Origin: Mucilaginibacter lappiensis
GTDB taxonomy: Bacteria > Bacteroidota > Bacteroidia > Sphingobacteriales > Sphingobacteriaceae
Assembly: GCF_900155965.1 (NCBI RefSeq)
Contig: NZ_FTMG01000016.1
Location: forward strand, 92,035-156,034
Length of the DNA stretch: 64,000 nucleotides
Direction: 5' to 3'
In this document: in pieces, positions 35,481 through 43,422 of the stretch
Position numbering within the stretch: position 1 is the stretch's first letter
Layout of the letters: each line of letters starts with the position of its first letter
The notes under the pieces: model-generated
The model's input: only the letters and a program-made list of their open reading frames with translations
The model's database searches: none
What the model was told of the DNA's origin: nothing
Made by a program: the position numbers and the translations under genes

Positions 35481-36941
35481 TTATTCTACAATAAGCGTAG
35501 CGATGGAGTGAGGTAAGCTGGTAGTTTTAGCGGCTTTGCCTTTTATCCATAAATAGTATTCAATTTTTTCGTCGGTTTTGTTCATCACCACTACGGCCAG
35601 TTTACCATCGGTATTCAAGTACGCGGTGGTTAACAGTTTATCCCTGCTAGCTACCGCGCTTACACGTTTGGCGCCCGGACGGATAAACTTAGAGAATTGG
35701 CCCAGGTAATAGTAAGAGCTGGTATAAATGAGATTACCGGTTTGGGTATCAGCATGTACCGGAGCAAAGCAATAGTTACCCACGTGGTTTGGTCCGCCTT
35801 TTTCATCAAGCAAAATGTTCCAATCGGTCCAGGCTACGGTACCGGCGTTAAAATCATTGATCATGGATAGTCCGTATCTTTCGCCCAGGGCCCAGTCGTT
35901 AACTTTAGCAAAATCAAACTTTTCGATACAGCCTTCTGTAAAAATCAGGTTTTTATCGGGGAATGATTCATGTACGCGACGGGTGCTTTCAAATTGCTGA
36001 CCGGCACCTGTCCAGGTTTCATACCAATGGAAACCTACACCCCATATGTATTTGGCGGCTTCAGGGTCTTCTAAAATGGTGCTGGCACGCTGGTAAAGCA
36101 AGTCGCGGTTATGATCCCATACAATCAGTTTCTTATCGGCCAGGCCTTGTTTGTGCAGGGTTGGACCTAAAAAGTTCTTTACAAAATCGCGTTCCTCTTC
36201 AGCAGTGAACATGCACGACTCCCAGCTTTGTTTAGCCATAGGCTCGTTCTGTACTGAAAGACCCCATACCGGGATGCCTTCTTTTTCGTAGGCTTTTATA
36301 AATTTTACATAGAAATTGGCCCAGCTTTGATCAAATTCCGGCTTCAGTTTGCCACCGTGCAGTACATCGTTATTGTCTTTCATAAAAGCCGGAGGGCTCC
36401 ATGGCGAAACAAACAGGGTTAATTTTCCCCCAGCCGCAGCCATAGCCGCTTTGATAAAAGGGATTCGGTAAGTTTTATCGTGGCTGATGTCGAACGTTTT
36501 CAGGTCGGCATCACCTTCTTTTACATAACTGTAGCTTGCGCTCGAAAAATCGCAGCTTTGGATATTGGTACGGGCCACGGTGTAACCAATACCCTTGTCT
36601 TTATCGAAATAGGCGGTTAAAAATTCCTTTTGTTTATCTTTTGGCAGTTTGGCAAATACCTCGGCCGATGCATCGGTTAAGGCGCCACCCACGCCCAGCA
36701 TGGTTTGGAATGTTTTAGCCGGATCAACAAAAACAGAAACCTCGGTTTCGCCGGGTTGTGGTTTATCCGTAAATTGGAGTGTTTCGGTTTGAGTAAGCTT
36801 ATAGCCCGCCTCTTTTTCGGACACAATTACCTTTACCGATTTGTTGTTTATAGAAAACGGAGCTGTCCCCTGGGCATTTACAAAGCCAGCTTTTACAAGG
36901 CCGCCCGCGATAAAACAAGCAATTAAAATTTTTTTCTTCAT
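35481..36941 (-). CDS. Glycoside hydrolase family 30 (glucosylceramidase/endo-beta-1,6-glucanase-like)
   Basis: 486 aa from ATG 36941, signal peptide MKKKILIACFIAGGLVKAGFVNA then Q. A (beta/alpha)8 barrel with GH30 hallmarks: LGVGGALTDASAEVFAKLP, YTVARTNIQSCDFSS, LFVSPWSPPAFMKDN, acid/base Glu at about 233 in SVQNEPMAKQSWE, nucleophile Glu at about 336 in LIFTEGC. The rest is the side beta-domain (SKFIRPGAKRVSAVAS). It retains configuration on beta-glucosidic or beta-1,6-glucan bonds; the subfamily cannot be set by eye. The frame extends upstream to 36998, but the promoter-proximal ATG has the signal peptide. Confidence 0.94.
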   Translation of the reverse strand: MKKKILIACFIAGGLVKAGFVNAQGTAPFSINNKSVKVIVSEKEAGYKLTQTETLQFTDKPQPGETEVSVFVDPAKTFQTMLGVGGALTDASAEVFAKLPKDKQKEFLTAYFDKDKGIGYTVARTNIQSCDFSSASYSYVKEGDADLKTFDISHDKTYRIPFIKAAMAAAGGKLTLFVSPWSPPAFMKDNNDVLHGGKLKPEFDQSWANFYVKFIKAYEKEGIPVWGLSVQNEPMAKQSWESCMFTAEEERDFVKNFLGPTLHKQGLADKKLIVWDHNRDLLYQRASTILEDPEAAKYIWGVGFHWYETWTGAGQQFESTRRVHESFPDKNLIFTEGCIEKFDFAKVNDWALGERYGLSMINDFNAGTVAWTDWNILLDEKGGPNHVGNYCFAPVHADTQTGNLIYTSSYYYLGQFSKFIRPGAKRVSAVASRDKLLTTAYLNTDGKLAVVVMNKTDEKIEYYLWIKGKAAKTTSLPHSIATLIVE

Positions 36942-37000
36942 GGATTTATATAATAGAATACCGGGGTTGAATAACGCTGAAAATGGACGTTCCGGCAATC

Positions 37001-37033
37001 CAAATTTATTAAAGTTAATGAGAATAAAGCAAA
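37001..37033 (-). promoter_or_regulatory. Bacteroidota-type promoter of the GH30 gene
   Basis: On the minus strand TTTG (37030-37033), a 21-bp spacer, then TAAATTTG (37001-37008), about 60 bp upstream of the GH30 ATG. The -7 box is a perfect TAnnTTTG match; the spacer is at the long end. Confidence 0.5.
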
Positions 37034-37215
37034 AAGACTTGTATAAATAATTGATTTATAATTACTTGGTATAAAATTGATACGCTTTAATACCGGAGTT
37101 GTTTAGTAGCAAAAAAACTCATAATCAGACTGTTCCGTTCAGGGCGTTACAGTCCTAATTAAATTTTGATGCGCTTAAATACAAAATGAATTATGTGTAT
37201 CAGCCGGGGCAAAAA

Positions 37216-37602
37216 TTACTTTTGCGCCTTGATCTCTTCCTCTATCCGCAGGCTTTCTTTATGGATGGCGTTCATTAGCTCGGTTACAAAGGTTTCTGAC
37301 AAGCTTTCTTTTTTACCGGCTTCAATACTCTTTTCGATCACCTGCTTAAAGCGATCGGCCTGCAATGCGGGGATGTTGTTCTTGGCTTTGTAAACACCAA
37401 TTTCTTTAACCACCCTTTCGCGTTCGCCAAGTAAGGCTATGAGCGCTTTATCAAGCGAGTCAATTTTTTTGCGGCTTACCTGCAGGGTTTGATCATTGCC
37501 TTTGGACGTTTTCATTGGTGCTGTTTGTGCGCTCACTAAACTATAACTAAACAGGGATACTAATAATAAGCCAAACGCGCGGCTGTATAATTTTACTTTC
37601 AT
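37216..37602 (-). CDS. Secreted chorismate mutase, AroQ fold
   Basis: 128 aa with a Sec signal peptide (FGLLLVSLFSYSLVSA, then Q near 26), so it acts in the periplasm. The mature 100 residues match the three-helix AroQ fold. Positional comparison with the E. coli enzyme gives Arg44 (R11), Arg61 or 63 (R28), Lys72 (K39), Arg84 (R51) and Ser117 (S84) in place, with Glu121 at the position of Q88, as in mutases with acidic pH preference. Converts chorismate to prephenate. Exported mutases are known in some Gram-negatives and mycobacteria, where their role is unclear. Monocistronic after the DUF998/lipoprotein operon terminator. Confidence 0.86.
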   Translation of the reverse strand: MKVKLYSRAFGLLLVSLFSYSLVSAQTAPMKTSKGNDQTLQVSRKKIDSLDKALIALLGERERVVKEIGVYKAKNNIPALQADRFKQVIEKSIEAGKKESLSETFVTELMNAIHKESLRIEEEIKAQK

Positions 37603-37659
37603 GCTTTTTTAACCAATAAACCTATAAATTATTGCAAGTGTTTTCAATTATACATAAAA

Positions 37660-37685
37660 AAAGCAGGCTTCTGTAAACCTGCTTT
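37660..37685 (-). terminator. Terminator of the lipoprotein/DUF998 operon
   Basis: On the minus strand AAAGCAGG pairs with CCTGCTTT around a 10-nt loop and is followed by Ts; 19 bp past the lipoprotein stop. Confidence 0.75.
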
Positions 37686-37703
37686 CCATTTAGCTTTTGC
37701 GCC

Positions 37704-38066
37704 TTACCTGCCATCGGCATTATGACCATGTTTAATCATGTCTTTAACCGCCTGGGCTAAAAATTCCTTATCGCCATCATTAAGCATGGTTTGTTTCCCG
37801 CCATCGTTTAGTTCATAGGTGATCTTGCCATAGTGATCACTCTCGGCAATTAACTGTTTGTCGTCGCGGGAGTATTTTACATACCCGTTTGGTGAAATAC
37901 TTTGAATGCCGGTGCCATCGGGGGTAAAATAGGTTTGCCCCACATATTCTATTTTTACGGTGCGGCCGTTATTATTTTCCACGATAGTGGTATGCCTTTT
38001 GCCAAATCGGCACGCGGACACCGATAAAAGGATAACGATGGCCGCAATCAATTGTAGTTTTTTCAT
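37704..38066 (-). CDS. Small lipoprotein, unknown function
   Basis: 120 aa from ATG 38066; lipobox LLSVSAC with Cys19, then RFGKRHTTIVENNNGRTVKIEYVGQTYFTPDGTGIQSISPNGYVKYSRDDKQLIAESDHYGKITYELNDGGKQ, a strand-rich domain with a regular turn pattern, then a helical end DKEFLAQAVKDMIKHGHNADGR. The frame continues upstream into the DUF998 gene out of register and that part is not coding. It lies 11 bp after the DUF998 stop, so it is the second gene of that operon. Family not recognised. Confidence 0.78.
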   Translation of the reverse strand: MKKLQLIAAIVILLSVSACRFGKRHTTIVENNNGRTVKIEYVGQTYFTPDGTGIQSISPNGYVKYSRDDKQLIAESDHYGKITYELNDGGKQTMLNDGDKEFLAQAVKDMIKHGHNADGR

Positions 38067-38077
38067 GATATAAATTT

Positions 38078-38683
38078 TTAATGATTTAAAAGTTGTTGAT
38101 TTTCCTGTAACGACACTAGCCTGATGAGTCCGATGCTTAGCCCTATGAACCAAACCGACCAGCCCAAATGCACAAATCGTTGAATAAGGCCCGGGTATGT
38201 ATTTTGAATAGCAGGTATAAAGCGTAAAAATATCAGCAGCATCAGCGCCAGGCTTATTACGGATGTTACCCTCACAGATACCAGCTCCCGTCTGCCCCGC
38301 CATAAAACGGCAACTAGTAGTGTACCTACATAGAACAGTAAAAAAGCCGGACCCGAAGCCGAATGTAGATGATCTCCTGCATGAAACATGGCTGCCCAAC
38401 CCATCATAAAAGTAAATGCGGGCAGCGTAAATACCGGGATTAGGTTAAGGTCTAATTGTTTACAGGCGCCGTATACACCCATTATAAAAAACATACTTAA
38501 AATGGCGCTAAACATAGTTAAGGTAGCCATTAAAGGTTCAGACGGGGTGCCGGTAGCGCCAAGCTCGCTGATGGTGCCGCTCAGATGATTATAATTTCCA
38601 TGTATAAAACCGCATAGTATAGTTGATGCCCAAAAAACTATGGGGATAATAATGCCGGTGTATAGTAACATTTTGATGTTCAT
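38078..38683 (-). CDS. DUF998-family integral membrane protein
   Basis: 201 aa from ATG 38683 (MNIKMLLYTGIIIP), six hydrophobic helices. The DUF998 pattern is visible: a first helix, a loop containing YNHLSGTISELGATGTPSEPLM, then MGWAAMFHAGDHLHSASGPAFLLFYVG with conserved His residues. Function of the family is unknown. It is the first gene of a two-gene operon with the small lipoprotein, under a promoter covered by a dyad at 38729-38749. Confidence 0.85.
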   Translation of the reverse strand: MNIKMLLYTGIIIPIVFWASTILCGFIHGNYNHLSGTISELGATGTPSEPLMATLTMFSAILSMFFIMGVYGACKQLDLNLIPVFTLPAFTFMMGWAAMFHAGDHLHSASGPAFLLFYVGTLLVAVLWRGRRELVSVRVTSVISLALMLLIFLRFIPAIQNTYPGLIQRFVHLGWSVWFIGLSIGLIRLVSLQENQQLLNH

Positions 38684-38709
38684 GATAGTAGCTAAGGTTA
38701 AAATTGAAA

Positions 38710-38749
38710 CAAATATATACAAAACATGGTACTATACAATACATAGTAC
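38710..38749 (-). promoter_or_regulatory. Promoter of the DUF998 operon with an overlapping operator-like dyad
   Basis: On the minus strand TTG (38737-38739), exactly 19 bp, then TATATTTG (38710-38717): a full consensus promoter. The perfect dyad GTACTAT-ACAATAC-ATAGTAC (38729-38749) is centred on the -33 element, as expected for a repressor site. Its form resembles PadR or GntR operators. It lies 231 bp before the divergent FtsX-type permease gene. Confidence 0.65.
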
Positions 38750-38980
38750 TATATTTGGTAAAATATTTTAATTGTAACCTAACTGTTTAAAAGTGGGTCA
38801 TATAGATGTGTGTATGCGAAATGAATAGCGTAAATGATTCAAAAGCGAACGGCCTGTACGAATCCGAACAGATTAATTGATATCGATTGTTGTTAATTGT
38901 CTGTAAAACAATTTGTTACGATATTGGCATATATTTTATTATAGAACAAGCTCTACCTAATTAATTAAGCTGTTATCCAA

Positions 38981-41755
38981 ATGAATACAGAAGATCGCAT
39001 CTGGAACCTGGTGATAAAAAAGCTAACCCATGAAGCATCTGAACAGGAGCTGCAGGAGTTAGCTATACTGCTTAGTGAAAATCCGGATATTGATGATAGC
39101 GTAAACTTGATGCTCAAATGGTGGCAACCCCAAACGGAACAGACACAGGAGGGACACAGCTATTTTCTTTTTAAAAAAATACTTAATCGTATCAAAGAAG
39201 CAGAAACGAAATTGCCGTTAACTAACCTTTCTCAAGAAACAAAGGCCGGTAATTTTGAACCGGGCTTTAAAAAAAAAGCACTAAGCAATCCAATTAATCA
39301 CTTCGTAAGCCATATCACCATGATAAAGAATTATTTAAAAATTGCAGTAAGGCAGTTGCTCAAACAAAAAATGTATGCGGCCATCAAAGTTGGAGGCTTT
39401 GCGCTGAGTATTGCTGCCTGCTTACTTATTGCTTTATATATACGAGAAGAATTAAGCTTTGACAAAAGCTACCCCGATGCCGACAGTATTTACAGGATTG
39501 TAGGGATATACAATATGGACAACATCCATGAAAAAGGAGTTGATTGGCCGGCTGTAATGGGCAGAACAATGAAAGCTGATTTTCCGGAGGTGGAAAAGTT
39601 TGGTCGCTTAATGCCCAATTCACTTTTTTGGGGTGCAGGCAGCAATGAGTTGAAACGGAGCGATGCGCCCGAAAATACACATGAGGAGGGTTTTGTGTAT
39701 GCAGATCAGTCGCTTCTTGATATATTAAAGTTGCCCATGATTTATGGCGATAGGGCGCATGCGCTTGCTGAGCCTTTAACCATGGTGATATCAAAAAGTA
39801 AGGCCGATAAATATTTTCCGGGTCAAAACCCTGTTGGTAAGGTGATGTACCTTAATAATAACAAAAGCAAGCCCTACAAAATTGGCGCCGTGATGCAGGA
39901 TATCCCAACCACATCACACCTGCATGAATATAATTTTTTCCTAACGCTTGCCGGTGTGGAATTTTGGAATGGCGAGCAGACTACCTGGCAAGCAAGTAAT
40001 TACCGTATTTATGTTGCACTAAAACCGGGGACTAATATGGCCCAGTTTAACAAAAAGGTAACCGATGGGATAATTAACAATTATTATATCCCTGATATGA
40101 TCAAAAGCGGGGATAAAAATGCCTCAAAAATTAAAAATGCATTAACCATGCGCGTCCAGAATGTTGAAGATATCAATCTCCGGTCATATGATATTCATGA
40201 TGGCATGTCGCATGGCGATATCCGTTTCATTTGGTTGTTTGGTGCTGTTGCCGGCTTTATACTGCTTATAGCCTGTATCAATTTTATCAATCTTTCCACC
40301 GCCAAATCGGCTAACCGTGCTAAAGAAGTAGGTTTACGCAAAGTGGTAGGCTCGCAACGCAGTGGCTTAATCCAGCAATTTTTAACCGAATCATTACTGT
40401 ATAGCTTTTTTTCTTTCGCCCTGGGTTTAATCCTGGCGGTTATACTGCTGCCTTATTTTAATATGCTTGCCTCCAAATCATTAACTATCCCCTGGCAACA
40501 ATGGTGGTTGTTGCCAACAGTGTTGGTATCGGCTGTTATTATTGGGGTAGTTGCAGGGATTTATCCGGCCTTCTATCTTTCGGGCTTTAAACCTGCCGAA
40601 GTATTGAAGGGCAAGCTGAGTTCTGGCAGCAAAAGTTCAGGACTGCGTAATGGCTTAGTGGTTTTTCAGTTCACCACATCCATTATTTTAATCATCAGCA
40701 CGTTTATTATTTACAACCAGATGCAATTCATCCTCAATAAAAAAGTGGGGTTTGAGAAAGACCAGGTGGTGATGATACAAGGCACCAATACCCTGGATAA
40801 TGAGGTAAAGAATTTTAAAGAAGAATTGTTAAAGCTGCCGGCAGTAAAAAGTGTATCCATAAGTGATTTTTTACCGGTAGCTGGTACCAAGCGAAATGGA
40901 AACCCATTTTACAATGAGGGAAAAGTTAAGACAGAAACTTCAGTCGGCGGTCAGTTTTGGGATATAGATGCCGACTATATCAAAACTTTTGGGATGAAAC
41001 TGGTTGCCGGCCGCAATTTTAATCCAGCAATGAAAACTGATTCGCAGGCAGTTATCATTAATCAAACCTTGGCTAAAAGACTTAACCTTAAAAATCCGGT
41101 AGGTAAAAGGATCAGCAATGGCGGAGATCCGATGTTGGTGATTGGTGTAGTACAGGATTTTAATTTTGAATCGTTGCGCGATGGGATAGAGCCTTTGGTA
41201 TTGCATCTAAGTAACAGCAACTCCATCGTATCGGTAAAAGTAAAAACCGGCGATATGAAAAATACGCTGGCCGAGATCACCAGAACCTGGAAAAGCTTTT
41301 CACCAAACCAGCCTATACGTTACACTTTCATGGATGAACGTTTTGCCAGCATGTATGCTGATGTACAGCGCATGGGGCGCATATTTACCAGTTTTGCCAT
41401 ACTGGCTATTATAATAGCCTGCCTGGGCCTGTTTGCCCTGGCTGCCTATATGGCCGAGCAACGGAGCAAAGAGATAGGCATCCGTAAGGTGCTGGGCGCA
41501 AGTATCGGCAACATCACCACGTTGTTATCCCTCAATTTTATAAAACTGGTGTTTATTGCCATTGTCATAGCGTCGCCTATAGCCTGGTGGGCCATGACCA
41601 AGTGGTTACAGGATTTTACTTATCGCATTCCTATTGGCTGGGAAGTATTTGTATTTGCAGGTATAGTTGCCATAAGTATTGCCCTGTTAACGGTAAGCTT
41701 TCAATCTATCAAGGCGGCCATTGCCAACCCCATCAAAAGTCTCAAAAGCGAATAA
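38981..41755 (+). CDS. FtsX/MacB-type ABC permease with N-terminal prefix domain
   Basis: 924 aa. Residues 1 to about 110 form a soluble prefix (RIWNLVIKKLTHEASEQELQELAILLSENPDIDDSVNLMLKWW) that resembles the N-terminal helical part of FecR-like proteins and the permease prefix domain. Then comes a double MacB_PCD/FtsX permease: TM1 (IKVGGFALSIAACLLIALYI), an exported core domain, an FtsX bundle with STAKSANRAKEVGLRKVVGSQRSGLIQQFLTES, a second exported core, and a final FtsX bundle with RSKEIGIRKVLGASIGNITTLL. The two halves repeat the ExGxRKVxG motif. The ATPase partner is not in the window. Such permeases export lipoproteins, peptides or sense envelope stress. Confidence 0.92.
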   Translation: MNTEDRIWNLVIKKLTHEASEQELQELAILLSENPDIDDSVNLMLKWWQPQTEQTQEGHSYFLFKKILNRIKEAETKLPLTNLSQETKAGNFEPGFKKKALSNPINHFVSHITMIKNYLKIAVRQLLKQKMYAAIKVGGFALSIAACLLIALYIREELSFDKSYPDADSIYRIVGIYNMDNIHEKGVDWPAVMGRTMKADFPEVEKFGRLMPNSLFWGAGSNELKRSDAPENTHEEGFVYADQSLLDILKLPMIYGDRAHALAEPLTMVISKSKADKYFPGQNPVGKVMYLNNNKSKPYKIGAVMQDIPTTSHLHEYNFFLTLAGVEFWNGEQTTWQASNYRIYVALKPGTNMAQFNKKVTDGIINNYYIPDMIKSGDKNASKIKNALTMRVQNVEDINLRSYDIHDGMSHGDIRFIWLFGAVAGFILLIACINFINLSTAKSANRAKEVGLRKVVGSQRSGLIQQFLTESLLYSFFSFALGLILAVILLPYFNMLASKSLTIPWQQWWLLPTVLVSAVIIGVVAGIYPAFYLSGFKPAEVLKGKLSSGSKSSGLRNGLVVFQFTTSIILIISTFIIYNQMQFILNKKVGFEKDQVVMIQGTNTLDNEVKNFKEELLKLPAVKSVSISDFLPVAGTKRNGNPFYNEGKVKTETSVGGQFWDIDADYIKTFGMKLVAGRNFNPAMKTDSQAVIINQTLAKRLNLKNPVGKRISNGGDPMLVIGVVQDFNFESLRDGIEPLVLHLSNSNSIVSVKVKTGDMKNTLAEITRTWKSFSPNQPIRYTFMDERFASMYADVQRMGRIFTSFAILAIIIACLGLFALAAYMAEQRSKEIGIRKVLGASIGNITTLLSLNFIKLVFIAIVIASPIAWWAMTKWLQDFTYRIPIGWEVFVFAGIVAISIALLTVSFQSIKAAIANPIKSLKSE

Positions 41756-41773
41756 CCTATCTTAACCTGTCAT

Positions 41774-41817
41774 AAAAAAAACAGCCCCGGGTAAAAACCG
41801 GGGCTGTTCTGTTTTTA
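41774..41817. terminator. Bidirectional terminator between the permease and the SusD gene
   Basis: ACAGCCCCGG (41781-41790) and CCGGGGCTGT (41798-41807) form a perfect 10-bp stem with A-rich and T-rich flanks on the two sides, serving both converging transcripts. Confidence 0.85.
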
Positions 41818-41832
41818 TTTGTATAATACTAA

Positions 41833-43344
41833 TTAAAAGCCTGGGTTATTAGGCAATAATTTGGGATTAACATCTGTTTCCTGTTTTGGTAAAGGGAACA
41901 ATAGTTGTTTTTCGGAATAAGTTGCATTGAATACTGTTTTATGACCTACAAAATTATCCCAGTTACCAGTAACATCGTTATGTATTTTGCGGGTGCGCAC
42001 CATATCAAACCACATTTTGTTTTCAAAGCAAAGCTCAAAATAACGTTGCAGCCATACTTCCTGCTCAAATGAGGTTTGGCTTAAAGCGCCAATCGGAGCC
42101 AGCGTAGCCCTTGCACGGATCTGATTTACATACTGAATGGCATTGCCATTTGGCGCCCCTTCGGCACGGTTTGAAGCTTCGGCATACATGAGCATCACAT
42201 CGGCCAAACGATAAATGGTATAGTTCAAGTCTGACTTGGTTGTACTGGTAACCGCGTTTACATCAAACCATTTATAAATGTAATGATTTTTAAACACAAC
42301 TGGCGCGTTCGGTGCTTTAATGGCAGGATAACTGGTGTAAAAGAATTGTTTTTCTGCTACACGTTTATCACCTGCCGGGAATGAAGCAATGAACTGATCT
42401 GTAGGCCAAACCGATCCATATTCATCAGAATAGGAAGATATGCCTGAAAAGTTAGGAATGGTAAGTGGGGTAAGTGGGTTGGTTGTAGGAACCGAGGCCG
42501 CGTACTGTATCTGGAAAATAAACTCACCATTATTTTTGTTAGCCGGAAGTATCATATCAGTATAATTCGGGAACAGGGTATATCCACCATTCTGAATTAC
42601 ATCTAATGAGCGTTTTGCCGATTCGGCATAGTTGGCGGCCCCTCCATTAATGGCAGCACCTGCATAGGTTAAATAAACATCGGCCAATAATGACTTTACC
42701 GCAGCCATAGATACTTTACCGGTAACATCTTTCCAGGGTAGTGTTGATTTTTCTGCTAAAAGCAAATCGGGGATAATGATCTCATCATAAATTTGCTTTG
42801 CCGGTACACGTGCAACCTGTAAGTTCAGATCCTTGGCCGGTTCAGTTATTTTAGGCACAGCGCCATACATACGTACCAGGAAAAAATAATATAAGGCCCG
42901 CAGCGTATGAGCTTCGGCTAACATATTGGTTTTAGATGCATCACTTAAATCGGAGGCATTAATGGTTGGTATCCTTTGTATGGCCAGGTTAGTTGCTCCA
43001 ATACCCAGGTACATTTGTTGCCACCAGGTGTCAAAATAAAAGGAAGTGTTGCTATAAGTAAGTGTTTGAAAATTTACAAACCCGGTTTGCCCCAGATCAC
43101 TATTGGCTTTGCCTGTCATAAACTCCATCAGGTTCCAGGTATTACCACCGTATGAGCCAGATTGGCCAGCAAGTAAACCACCAAGGTTTTGATAACCCGC
43201 GTTAGCAAAGGCCCGGGCTACTTTAGAGCTTGAAAGATCAGAATTGGGGCCTAAAAAAGAGGTAGGCTTTTCTTCCAGGAACTTTTTGCATGAGCATGAA
43301 AGCAACATGCACGATACGATTAATATATTTTTTAATGTTTTCAT
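41833..43344 (-). CDS. SusD/RagB family lipoprotein of the second polysaccharide locus
   Basis: 503 aa; lipobox LLSCSC with the lipidated Cys near 17-19, then KKFLEEKPTSFLGP. SusD landmarks: LAEAHTLRALYYFFLVRMYGAVPKI near 150, AAVKSLLADVYLTYAG, YTIYRLADVMLMYAEASNRAEG, and EVWLQRYFELCFENKMWFDMVRTRKI, ending LLPNNPGF. It follows its SusC by 78 bp on the minus strand and ends at a shared terminator. Binds the same glycan as the SusC pore; identity unknown. Confidence 0.94.
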   Translation of the reverse strand: MKTLKNILIVSCMLLSCSCKKFLEEKPTSFLGPNSDLSSSKVARAFANAGYQNLGGLLAGQSGSYGGNTWNLMEFMTGKANSDLGQTGFVNFQTLTYSNTSFYFDTWWQQMYLGIGATNLAIQRIPTINASDLSDASKTNMLAEAHTLRALYYFFLVRMYGAVPKITEPAKDLNLQVARVPAKQIYDEIIIPDLLLAEKSTLPWKDVTGKVSMAAVKSLLADVYLTYAGAAINGGAANYAESAKRSLDVIQNGGYTLFPNYTDMILPANKNNGEFIFQIQYAASVPTTNPLTPLTIPNFSGISSYSDEYGSVWPTDQFIASFPAGDKRVAEKQFFYTSYPAIKAPNAPVVFKNHYIYKWFDVNAVTSTTKSDLNYTIYRLADVMLMYAEASNRAEGAPNGNAIQYVNQIRARATLAPIGALSQTSFEQEVWLQRYFELCFENKMWFDMVRTRKIHNDVTGNWDNFVGHKTVFNATYSEKQLLFPLPKQETDVNPKLLPNNPGF

Positions 43345-43422
43345 TTTAATGCGATTTATTAGATGGTTTCTATTATATCCTTCAAGCTATTATTCTATCT
43401 GTTTTGATCATATCGCCAATTT

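Noticed and set aside
38067-38399. N-terminal extension of the small lipoprotein gene
   Set aside because: The open frame upstream of ATG 38066 overlaps the DUF998 gene in another register, and only ATG 38066 gives a lipoprotein signal.
38821-38880. 19-codon ORF (MNSVNDSKANGLYESEQIN)
   Set aside because: Too short, no hydrophobic or charged pattern, no start context; probably chance in the permease upstream region.
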